Shown here: positions 1 through 6,509 of the stretch, piece after piece | How the letters are laid out: each line of letters starts with the position of its first letter | Numbering within the stretch: position 1 is the first letter of the stretch | Assembly (NCBI GenBank): GCA_944324205.1 | Contig: CALUVK010000012.1 | Location: 1-18,843, forward strand | DNA length: 18,843 bases | Reading direction: 5' to 3' | DNA from: Candidatus Gastranaerophilales bacterium | Lineage (GTDB): Bacteria; Cyanobacteriota; Vampirovibrionia; Gastranaerophilales; Gastranaerophilaceae | Made by a program: the position numbers and the translations under genes | The notes under the pieces: generated by a model | The model's input: only the letters and a program-made list of their open reading frames with translations | The model's database searches: none | Told to the model about the DNA's origin: nothing

Positions 1-998
1 ATTCCCTTGTTAGATACAACATTGATAAAATCTTCCTGCGCCTTATCAGCGCCCTCTTTTCCGTGATATTCTTCCGTAATCATATGCGCAAGTCTCATTT
101 TTATATCACGCGGATTAATTGAGCCGGAAGCTATTTGTTCATCCATTTTAATAAGTTCTTCTTGAGAAACATCAGTTAAAAGCGAATAATATCTTGTAAT
201 CAATGTATCAGGAATACTCATCAGTTTTCCGAACATATCCTTAGCGCTGTCAGTCAGAGAAATACAATGTTCGGGGTAAGTCTTAGACATCTTAACAACT
301 CCGTCTGTACCTTCTAAAAGAGGAAGCATCATAACTAACTGCGGATGTTTCTTTCCGTATGCAGCTTGAATATCGCGTCCTAAAAGAGTATTAAACCTCT
401 GGTCAGTTCCGCCTAATTCTATATCAGAATCAATTGCAACAGAATCATATGCCTGCATTAGAGGATAGAAAAATTCATGAATAGCAATAGGTTTACCTTC
501 CGCATATCTTTTTGCAAAATCATCTCTTGTCATCATCTGCGCAACAGTAACTTTTCCTGCTAATTGCAAAAGTTCGGTAAATGACATTTTATGAAGCCAA
601 TCGGCATTGTTTACAACTTCTGCATCTGATATATCCAGAACTTTTGACATCTGTTCAAAATATGTTTTAGCGTTCTCTTCAACCTGTTCTTTAGTTAAGG
701 CCGGTCTTGTTTCTGATTTTCCTGATGGATCTCCAATCATAGCCGTAGCACCGCCAACAAGCAAAACTATTTTATGACCCAATTTCTGGAATTCTTTTAA
801 TTTTCTCATAACAACCGTATGCCCGAGATGTAAATCAGGTCTTGTCGGATCCATACCTAATTTTATTCTCAAAGGCGTATTTGTATCATATGCATGCTGT
901 AATTTCGCCGCTAATTCTTCAAAGCCATTAGGCAAAACTTCTGCATTTCTTGTTAACTGTTTTGCCTGTTCTATAAATTCTTGTCTGATTTCTGTCAT
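1..998 (-). CDS. tyrS: Tyrosyl-tRNA synthetase, N-terminal part (cut by the window edge)
   Basis: Class I aminoacyl-tRNA synthetase that charges tRNA-Tyr in the cytoplasm. I translated it by hand: the ATG is at 998 and 332 codons run off the left edge without a stop. Seen: the HIGH-type motif HLGH at residues 57-60, GDPSG near 89-93, the tyrosine/adenylate-site segment with GGTDQ at 196-200, and the KMSKS-type loop as KMSKT at 236-240. The whole catalytic core is present. The missing C-terminus should hold the rest of the anticodon-binding region and an S4-like RNA-binding domain. The spacing and the YPLMQAYDS segment are closer to the TyrZ-type bacterial enzymes than to the E. coli type (inference from memory of the family). 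A GGGG-containing ribosome binding site precedes the ATG, and a promoter lies at 1029-1057. Divergent from the next gene. Confidence 0.96.
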   Translation of the reverse strand, partial: MTEIRQEFIEQAKQLTRNAEVLPNGFEELAAKLQHAYDTNTPLRIKLGMDPTRPDLHLGHTVVMRKLKEFQKLGHKIVLLVGGATAMIGDPSGKSETRPALTKEQVEENAKTYFEQMSKVLDISDAEVVNNADWLHKMSFTELLQLAGKVTVAQMMTRDDFAKRYAEGKPIAIHEFFYPLMQAYDSVAIDSDIELGGTDQRFNTLLGRDIQAAYGKKHPQLVMMLPLLEGTDGVVKMSKTYPEHCISLTDSAKDMFGKLMSIPDTLITRYYSLLTDVSQEELIKMDEQIASGSINPRDIKMRLAHMITEEYHGKEGADKAQEDFINVVSNKG

Positions 999-1028
999 AT
1001 CTTAAAATCCCCTTTAACTCTTTTCTAA

Positions 1029-1057
1029 ATAATACCAGAAAGATAGCTTAGGGTAAA
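1029..1057 (-). promoter_or_regulatory. Putative sigma-70-type promoter of tyrS
   Basis: On the minus strand TTTACC (1052-1057) and TATTAT (1029-1034) are separated by 17 nt, and a TG lies one base before the -10 (extended -10). The predicted start gives a leader of about 25 nt that contains the GGGG ribosome binding site. Prediction by eye only. Confidence 0.5.
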
Positions 1058-1117
1058 TGAAAAATAGCAAAAAAAATATTTAGAATATTTGTATATAAAT
1101 ATATAGAAAAATTTTAT

Positions 1118-2497
1118 ATGGAAATAATAACAAATTACAATATAAAAAATAACTATTTATCTCCATTTCGATTAAATAAACAGGAGAAAACTGTTTTAAT
1201 TCCGGCTTTTAAAGGTAAGGATTTTTTATTTAATCAAATAAATTCAAATATAAACAGAGCCATTTTTAATTTAAAATCAACTAATTTATTCAGCTTTAAT
1301 GAAATAAAAGAATTAATAGCTGCAGCTAAAGAAAAAGTAAAAAATATAAAAATTATTGAATCAGAATATGGTAAAACAATTTCAAATAAATTTATAGACA
1401 AATTGCAATATCAATGTGATGAATTTTTTGTTGGTACAAATCCGAATTATGATGAATCTGTTTATGATTTTGAAAGTTATTTTAAACAATATAAAATATA
1501 TTCAGAAAATGAAAAAGTTACTTTAGCAACAGAATTTGCTAATATAAATAATGGTAGATATACTGATTTTTGGCGCAAAAATCCCGAGAAATTGCTGTTG
1601 TTTATAAATAATACAAAATTTTTACCATCACAGTTAAAAAACTTTAATCCTGAAACTTGGGATGCTGTAATATCTTCTTTCATAAAAGTTTTTGAAGATA
1701 AAGACAAAACAAATATTATTAATTCTATAATAAAGTATTCGCACGATGGATATGCTCAAAAAATAAATTTTTTGCTGCAAATTAATAAAGTACTTAATGA
1801 TATAATAATAAAACTTGAAAACAACCAAATTACAAGAGCTGATTATCAAAACCAAATATCAAAATTAAAATCTTTGGTAAAAAATATAAATATTACTAAA
1901 GATATAGGGTATGATGTGAAAAAATGTATGGAGAATTGGCTAAAACATTTGCCTGAAGAGATATCAATTTCTCCTAAACTAATATCTTATTTAAAAACAT
2001 TTGTACAAGAGCCTGTAAACGGGTTCAGCAACTATAAAGAAATAGAATTAATAACAAATTATTTAAAAAAAGTTTATTTAACTGCAACTCATAAAGATAG
2101 CAAAATCCCTCTCTGGAGAGATGAAAGTTTATCTTTTTTTGATTCTTTAGAAATCAATGGCGACCTCATTAGTAACTTAATGAGAGATGCAAGAAATAAT
2201 CTTTCTTCACGTGCTAAAATATTGAATTATTTCAATAATTCTAAACCGGTTATCGAAAGAAATTCATTTTTATCTACAGCTCTTAAACCTCATGAATTTA
2301 TGAAAAAAGACATAAAGTGGAATTTAACTCTTTGTGATGGTGTAAAATATTTGTACGTTGAACCTTTAAAATGTTTTAGTGATGGAAGCGAAGCCGAATT
2401 ACTTGTTCATCCCTGCAAACTGAAAATTATTCAGGCTGAATATAATAATGAAAAGTGGATTTTAGATGCTGATATTTTACCAAATAATAAATTCTAA
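1118..2497 (+). CDS. Unrecognised protein with a C-terminal ADP-ribosyltransferase-like domain (putative)
   Basis: 459 aa with no signal peptide or membrane segment, very rich in Asn, Lys and Ile. Residues 1 to about 320 look mainly helical, and I do not recognise them. The last 130 residues match the layout of the R-S-E class of NAD-dependent ADP-ribosyltransferases (VIP2/C2I-like exoenzymes): R334 in PLWRDE, S386-T387-A388 in NSFLSTAL, and E425-A426-E427 in SEAELLV. The segment GVKYLYVEP lies before the glutamates, as expected for the NAD-binding beta strands. About 40 residues separate STA from ExE, as in that family. This predicts transfer of ADP-ribose to a protein or other target, or NAD hydrolysis; target and export route are unknown. 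The third STS residue is Ala, which is tolerated in some members. No Shine-Dalgarno precedes the ATG; the upstream sequence is almost pure A/T with a weak TTTAGA-17-TATAGA (1079-1107). Gene certain, function tentative. Confidence 0.6.
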   Translation: MEIITNYNIKNNYLSPFRLNKQEKTVLIPAFKGKDFLFNQINSNINRAIFNLKSTNLFSFNEIKELIAAAKEKVKNIKIIESEYGKTISNKFIDKLQYQCDEFFVGTNPNYDESVYDFESYFKQYKIYSENEKVTLATEFANINNGRYTDFWRKNPEKLLLFINNTKFLPSQLKNFNPETWDAVISSFIKVFEDKDKTNIINSIIKYSHDGYAQKINFLLQINKVLNDIIIKLENNQITRADYQNQISKLKSLVKNINITKDIGYDVKKCMENWLKHLPEEISISPKLISYLKTFVQEPVNGFSNYKEIELITNYLKKVYLTATHKDSKIPLWRDESLSFFDSLEINGDLISNLMRDARNNLSSRAKILNYFNNSKPVIERNSFLSTALKPHEFMKKDIKWNLTLCDGVKYLYVEPLKCFSDGSEAELLVHPCKLKIIQAEYNNEKWILDADILPNNKF

Positions 2498-2522
2498 CTA
2501 AAGTTATAGAAATTTCTAACTA
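2491..2522. repeat. Direct repeat TTCTAACTA x2, 22 nt apart, with inverted copy between
   Basis: TTCTAACTA occurs at 2492-2500 and 2514-2522, a period of 22 nt or about two helical turns. Between them lies AGTTATAGAA, an imperfect inverted copy. The cluster ends 8 nt before the proposed -35 of the flagellin promoter, so it could be an activator or repressor site. No factor can be named. Confidence 0.35.
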
Positions 2523-2530
2523 TTCGGGAA

Positions 2531-2559
2531 TTTAAAAATAACGAAACTGCCTTTAATAT
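2531..2559 (+). promoter_or_regulatory. Possible promoter of the flagellin gene
   Basis: TTTAAA (2531-2536) and TAATAT (2554-2559) are separated by 17 nt. The predicted start is near 2566, giving a leader of about 120 nt. A convincing sigma-28 match (TAAA-N15-GCCGATAA) is not present: GCCTTTAA at 2549-2556 resembles its -10, but the nearest TAAA is 3 nt too close. Low certainty. Confidence 0.3.
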
Positions 2560-2561
2560 AT

Positions 2562-2688
2562 TAGTGTGAAACAATAGAAACCCTTAAAAGGCTTACTGAT
2601 AGGTTCAGTCAAGCCTTAGTGAACATATGGCGGAATGGTAAACCGTCGAGTTCAAGGATGAAGTAAAAAAGAAAAGGAGATCACACTA
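2562..2688 (+). promoter_or_regulatory. Structured 5' leader of flagellin mRNA (candidate cis-regulatory RNA)
   Basis: Three helices can be drawn by hand. P1 pairs TAGTGTGA (2562-2569) with TCACACTA (2681-2688), 8 perfect pairs whose last base is the A of the start codon. P2 is a 12-bp hairpin: 2588-2599 pairs with 2605-2609 and 2611-2617 around the loop TAGGT, with C2610 bulged. P3 pairs TGAAC (2620-2624) with GTTCA (2650-2654) and, inside, GGCGG (2629-2633) with CCGTC (2643-2647). The Shine-Dalgarno AAAGGAG (2673-2679) lies between P3 and the 3' strand of P1. Closing P1 would hide the start codon. GGA triplets at 2632, 2656 and 2676 could be CsrA-type sites. No known riboswitch consensus was recognised. 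Confidence 0.5.
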
Positions 2689-3791
2689 TGGCTTCAATCA
2701 CAGTCAACACAAACTTAGCGTCACTCACGGCGCAGAGGAATTTGTCGGCCGCAACTACCGGCATGAACACTGCAATGGAGAGATTGTCAACCGGTTTTAG
2801 AATCAACTCCGGTGCAGATGATGCAGCCGGTTCTGCTGTATCTACATTAATGGAAGCACAAATTTCAGGTTATGATGTAGCAGAATCGAATGCAACAATG
2901 GGTTTATCACTTCTTGATACTGCAGAAGGTGTTTTAGACATCGTAGGAGATTACTTGCAGCGTATCAGAGATTTGACCGAGCAGGCAGCGAACGGTACTT
3001 ATGGTACTTCTTCTATGCAGGCTATCAGAACAGAAGTTCAGCAGAGAATGCTTGAAATCAACCGTCTTTGTGAAGTTATCGATTTCAATGGTATTCAATT
3101 GTTAGATGGTACAAGTTCTGCTTATTTAAGCGGATCAGGTGTAAACTTGCAGGTAAGTAATAATTCAGGCCGTCCAAATATTATTAATTTGGATAGCTCA
3201 CTGTTTGCTTCTGCAAAATGTACAGCTTTATTTATTACAAGTGAAGCTGGAAGAACAGAAGGCGATTGGTATGAAAGAGGGCAGGGAGCTCCTAATACAA
3301 CAGATTGTGATATTAATTATGAAACCCCTGCGCTTTATGCCAGAATAACAGGTACTGCTGTGACTTTAACAAATGGTACAACATATGATTACACTGCATT
3401 AGGGTATACAGCTATTAATGCTAATACTTATGACCCGAATAATGACGGCTCTGCAATAACAGGTATCTGCTCAAATATTACAGCTATCTGTGATGCAGTT
3501 TATACAGATGATTCAACAGCACGTGAATTCTTACAATTCATAGACGAAGCAATCGAGAATGTTTCAGACAGACGTACTCTGATTGGTGCTTATATGAACA
3601 GGGTAGAGTCAGCTGTTGATGCAATCGGGGTTCAAAAGGAGAATATCGTATCAGCTAACTCATCAATCAAGGATGCAGATGTAGCAGAAGAATCATCAAA
3701 CTATATAAAATATCAAATATTACAGCAGTCAACGGCAACATTGCTTTCAACAGCAAACCAGACGCCAAGTATTGCATTAAACTTATTATAA
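2688..3791 (+). CDS. fliC: Flagellin (flagellar filament subunit)
   Basis: 367-aa filament protein exported through the flagellar type III system, so no signal peptide. The N-terminal D0/D1 region (1 to about 150) contains the typical ERLSTGFRINS and ADDAAG segments. The C-terminal D1/D0 region (about 278-367) contains IKDADVAEE and ends with KYQILQQST and a Leu-Leu terminus. The centre (about 165-275) is a short variable domain rich in Thr, Asn and Tyr. QRIRDLTEQ at 91-99 corresponds to the conserved D1 site sensed by the vertebrate receptor TLR5. Five cysteines (128, 178, 207, 261, 268) are unusual for a flagellin. A strong Shine-Dalgarno AAAGGAG lies 8 nt before the ATG. Codon choice looks richer in G and C than in the preceding gene, as expected of a highly expressed gene. 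The symbol fliC/hag is by family; other flagellin paralogs may exist elsewhere. Confidence 0.96.
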   Translation: MASITVNTNLASLTAQRNLSAATTGMNTAMERLSTGFRINSGADDAAGSAVSTLMEAQISGYDVAESNATMGLSLLDTAEGVLDIVGDYLQRIRDLTEQAANGTYGTSSMQAIRTEVQQRMLEINRLCEVIDFNGIQLLDGTSSAYLSGSGVNLQVSNNSGRPNIINLDSSLFASAKCTALFITSEAGRTEGDWYERGQGAPNTTDCDINYETPALYARITGTAVTLTNGTTYDYTALGYTAINANTYDPNNDGSAITGICSNITAICDAVYTDDSTAREFLQFIDEAIENVSDRRTLIGAYMNRVESAVDAIGVQKENIVSANSSIKDADVAEESSNYIKYQILQQSTATLLSTANQTPSIALNLL

Positions 3792-3811
3792 TCTTAATAG
3801 ATAGTGTATTG

Positions 3812-3846
3812 AAGCCCCCGCTTTATGCGGGGGCTTTGTTTTGTTT
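3812..3846 (+). terminator. Rho-independent terminator of flagellin
   Basis: The 10-bp GC-rich stem AAGCCCCCGC (3812-3821) / GCGGGGGCTT (3827-3836) has the loop TTTAT and is followed by the T-rich TTGTTTTGTTTT. It sits 21 nt after the flagellin stop. On the minus strand the hairpin follows the histidine kinase stop but has no T tract, so it serves mainly the plus strand. Confidence 0.95.
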
Positions 3847-3850
3847 TCTA

Positions 3851-4972
3851 TTAAAAGATTACAGTTCTTGGTTTGTCTGCATCTTTAAGTATGTTAGGAA
3901 TTTTAAAACCAAAAATGTTTCTATCATCTTGAAAACTTTGTACAAAAATATTACCATCATGTGCTTCAACAATTTTTTGTGAATTATATAGTCCTAAACC
4001 AATTCCGAGTTCTTTATGAGCAGAAGCATATGATACATATTGTGCAAATATAGATTCAATTTTATCTGGAGGAATATAAGGGCTTTTGTTCTCAAATCTG
4101 AAACAAGTATAATCATCTTCATTGTATATATTAATATTTAATATTGAATCTTTGTATGCATATTTGATACCATTTGATAACAAGTTCATAACTACCCTTT
4201 TGATTTGAACTTTATCACCATAAACAGTTGGTATTTTGCAATCTTTGCTTATTGAAATTCCTACGTCTTTATCTTTAGCTAAGTATATCATTTCATTCAT
4301 ACATTCCATTACCAGGTCAACTAGAGAAATTTCTTCGTAATTGAGTCTAATAACACCGTTAGAATCTCTATAGGTTGCAAGTAGTCCGGAGAGCATTGCT
4401 TTCATTGAGTTACATGAATCCAATGCCATTGAAAGAATTTCTTTCTGTGATTCTGTCATTTCTCCGAAGTTACCTTTTAAAAGTAAATTAATAACTGAAA
4501 TTAATGCAAGAGTTGGATTTTTTAAATCATGTCCTAATGAAGCAACAAAAGTTTCTTTTTGAGCTTCCAAAAGTTTTGATTTATCTACATTATTAATTTT
4601 TACAATCAAACCTATAATTCTATTATGCAAATTGTGTATAGGAGCTTTATATATCGTGTAATAATGTGGCATGCCATTTATATCATAAATTTCACGTTCA
4701 TTTGACACGGTTTTGTTGTTATCAATTACAAATCGATCTTCTGCAAGATTTGTTTTTTCAATACTTTTAAGATCGATTTGGATATTACTAAGTGCATCAA
4801 ATCCATTTTTAATAAATTCGGCAGCATTCTTGGTTCCATTTATATAATTACCATTAAGGTCTTTCATATAAATTAAATCTGGAATATTTTCAAGCAATGC
4901 TTCTATTTGAGTGTGGTTGATAAAAAGCTCTCGTTTTGAATTGAAAATAGGATTGGTGTGTGCGGTTTCCAT
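3851..4972 (-). CDS. Soluble PAS-domain sensor histidine kinase with degenerate G1 box
   Basis: 373 aa with no membrane segment, so probably a cytoplasmic sensor. Residues about 22-130 form a PAS domain (IPDLIYMKDLNGNYI start). The dimerisation/phosphoacceptor helix follows, with the H box SLGHDLKNP and phospho-His H148. The ATPase domain has an N box (NLLSNGIKYA, 263-272) and a G2 box (LGIGLGL, 322-328). The G1 box, normally DxGxGI, reads ENKSPYI (294-300): the adenine-contacting Asp is replaced by Asn and both glycines are lost. Some active kinases tolerate Asn here, so activity is uncertain. No response regulator lies next to it. It follows bioC by 68 nt on the same strand and has its own GAGGTG ribosome binding site 4 nt from the ATG. 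Confidence 0.9.
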   Translation of the reverse strand: METAHTNPIFNSKRELFINHTQIEALLENIPDLIYMKDLNGNYINGTKNAAEFIKNGFDALSNIQIDLKSIEKTNLAEDRFVIDNNKTVSNEREIYDINGMPHYYTIYKAPIHNLHNRIIGLIVKINNVDKSKLLEAQKETFVASLGHDLKNPTLALISVINLLLKGNFGEMTESQKEILSMALDSCNSMKAMLSGLLATYRDSNGVIRLNYEEISLVDLVMECMNEMIYLAKDKDVGISISKDCKIPTVYGDKVQIKRVVMNLLSNGIKYAYKDSILNINIYNEDDYTCFRFENKSPYIPPDKIESIFAQYVSYASAHKELGIGLGLYNSQKIVEAHDGNIFVQSFQDDRNIFGFKIPNILKDADKPRTVIF

Positions 4973-5044
4973 GACACCTCATAAGTTAGTAACAATGTTT
5001 GTATTGTATAATAAATTTTTCAATGAATATATTAACCGCTTGTC

Positions 5045-5776
5045 CTATTTTAATATATTTTCTATCTTGATATAAATAGGGTTGTAAGTAAGTGTTGGTA
5101 ATTGAGAACAGTAATTATTATACTCTCTTTCGAATTTGAACATGTCTGCTTTTGTCCATGACAAATTCTCAAGAGAATTTACTCCTGTATATTTTAAGTG
5201 TTTTAAAACATCTATCGGAGATGCAAAATTAAGAATCTTAATTTCTGTTTCCATTGTATAATTAAAATTCTTTAGTATCTTGCACCATTCTTCAAGAGTT
5301 TTATATTTAAGTGTTTTGCCGCAAACATTAAAAATTTCTTCAAAATTCTTTTCACCAAAAGTAGAAAAAAATAGCGTTCCTCCAGGTTTTAGTTTATTTA
5401 CCAATTCAGGTATAATATTTTCAACATCCGGCAGCCATTGAAATACAGCATTCGATATAATTAAATCATAAGTTTTTATGTCTGTTAGTAAAATTTCTGC
5501 AGCGTTAGATTCAAAATTTATATTAGTATCTATTTTTTTTATATATTCTTCACATTTATCAACAATATCTGTAGCTGTAAATGATTGAAATTTTAAGTTT
5601 TCTGTAATTAGTTTGGTTAAAAGTCCGGTGCCGCATCCTATTTCTAATATTTCAGGATAATTTTTTTTATTCAGCATTGAAATAATTTTTTGAGCCATTA
5701 GTTTTTGTATAACAGCATGTTCATTATACGTTGGCAAACTTGTTTCAAATCTTTTCTTTATTAATTCTTTGTTCAT
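5045..5776 (-). CDS. bioC: Malonyl-ACP O-methyltransferase BioC
   Basis: 243-aa class I SAM-dependent methyltransferase. BioC methylates the free carboxyl of malonyl-ACP, so that fatty acid synthesis can build the pimeloyl chain of biotin. Seen: the family N-terminus (IKKRFETSLPTYNEHAVIQ, as in BioC, where NK..I...F....Y..HA is conserved), SAM motif I LEIGCGTG (44-51), the acidic D70 at the end of strand 2, and the BioC-type SNAVFQWL (108-115). Its ATG overlaps the stop of the upstream bioG by 4 nt (ATGA), which indicates translational coupling. No other bio gene is in the window. The pairing with BioG makes BioC far more likely than a generic methyltransferase. Confidence 0.9.
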   Translation of the reverse strand: MNKELIKKRFETSLPTYNEHAVIQKLMAQKIISMLNKKNYPEILEIGCGTGLLTKLITENLKFQSFTATDIVDKCEEYIKKIDTNINFESNAAEILLTDIKTYDLIISNAVFQWLPDVENIIPELVNKLKPGGTLFFSTFGEKNFEEIFNVCGKTLKYKTLEEWCKILKNFNYTMETEIKILNFASPIDVLKHLKYTGVNSLENLSWTKADMFKFEREYNNYCSQLPTLTYNPIYIKIENILK

Positions 5777-6378
5777 AAAAGTTCGCTCCAGGAATTGAAC
5801 AAAAAGAACGGGCAGTGGCCGCTATTGGTATTAGGTTCAATTCCCCAAAAGTTAGATTGATTTTTAGAGGGGATTATTTTATCGTCACTGCTTATTATTA
5901 CTCTATTATATTGAAAATCTGTATTTGCTACATATGTTTTTAAAACAGCAAGTTCTTTTTTTATATTTTCAAAATCTCTATTTATTTTAAAATTAATATT
6001 TTTTTCTTTAAACATATTCATTACAAATTTTTGTGCTCCGGCTGGAGTTAAGCCTTGTAGTGTTAAATTATAAATTTTAACAGGAATTCCATATGTATTA
6101 TCTATTGGTTTTAACGTTCCATTGACTGCTGTTGCAGTTTTATACTTTATATTAAACAGAGTCGCGCACATAACTCCCATAGACCAGGCAACAAGATATT
6201 TTTCCGTATATTTTTCTAGTATACTCAAATCTATATCAAGCGAATTATAGTCATAAAACATAATGACATCAAAATCTTCAGATTCTAGATGTTGAACTAC
6301 ATTCTCGTCCATTCCCCACCCGTTGAAAAAGACTAAGAGTTTAATATTATTTTTTTTATTTAACCATTTATACTTCAT
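5773..6378 (-). CDS. bioG: Pimeloyl-ACP methyl ester esterase BioG (DUF452 family)
   Basis: 201-aa alpha/beta hydrolase. BioG removes the methyl group that BioC adds, releasing pimeloyl-ACP for the later biotin steps; it replaces BioH in some bacteria. Seen: the family start VFFNGWGMDE (16-25), nucleophile S66 in AWSMG (BioG has this in place of the usual GxSxG), the acidic pair D165-D166 before KIIP, and catalytic H188 in GHCPF. The length is normal for the family. First gene of the bioG-bioC unit. No Shine-Dalgarno is visible; an extended -10 (TGG-TAAAAT, hexamer 6385-6390 on the minus strand) lies 6 nt before the ATG, so the mRNA may be leaderless. The upstream gap shows no convincing BirA operator. 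Confidence 0.88.
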   Translation of the reverse strand: MKYKWLNKKNNIKLLVFFNGWGMDENVVQHLESEDFDVIMFYDYNSLDIDLSILEKYTEKYLVAWSMGVMCATLFNIKYKTATAVNGTLKPIDNTYGIPVKIYNLTLQGLTPAGAQKFVMNMFKEKNINFKINRDFENIKKELAVLKTYVANTDFQYNRVIISSDDKIIPSKNQSNFWGIEPNTNSGHCPFFLFNSWSELL

Positions 6379-6393
6379 AGCGCAATTTTACCA
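6379..6393 (-). promoter_or_regulatory. Extended -10 promoter placing the start site on the bioG ATG
   Basis: On the minus strand TGG precedes TAAAAT (6385-6390), and exactly 6 nt separate the hexamer from the ATG at 6378. The predicted transcription start falls on the A of the start codon. The -35 region is weak, as is common with extended -10 promoters. Confidence 0.45.
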
Positions 6394-6437
6394 TAAAGCA
6401 GTGTGTAAAACAGGTTTTGATTTTGATTAAAATAGAC

Positions 6438-6466
6438 TTGAAAGAAGTTGATAAATGTGTTAATCT
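6438..6466 (+). promoter_or_regulatory. Sigma-70-type promoter of the alcohol dehydrogenase gene
   Basis: TTGAAA (6438-6443) and TAATCT (6461-6466) are separated by 17 nt. The predicted leader of about 36 nt ends with an AAAAGGGGG ribosome binding site just before the ATG at 6510. Confidence 0.55.
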
Positions 6467-6509
6467 AAAGTATTGTTTTTTTTAGTAAATATAAACAAAA
6501 GGGGGTTTT

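Noticed and set aside
2499..2556. Sigma-28 promoter for flagellin (TAAAGTTA at 2499-2506; GCCTTTAA at 2549-2556)
   Set aside because: The -35-like and -10-like elements are not at the required spacing to each other or to other halves, so a sigma-28 promoter cannot be supported by eye.
2620..2660. tRNA-like look of the flagellin leader (GGCGGAATGGTAAACC followed by GTTCAA)
   Set aside because: It resembles a D-arm and T-loop, but there is no acceptor stem, anticodon arm or CCA end at the right distances. It is better explained as part of hairpin P3.
2562..2688. Cyclic di-GMP (GEMM) riboswitch upstream of flagellin
   Set aside because: The conserved core segments of the class I and class II c-di-GMP aptamers are absent; only the general layout of an outer stem with two hairpins is shared.
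6379..6509. BirA (biotin repressor) operator between bioG and adh
   Set aside because: GGTTTTGATT and GTAAAAC pieces are present, but they do not form the spaced TTGTTAACC/GGTTAACAA palindrome.
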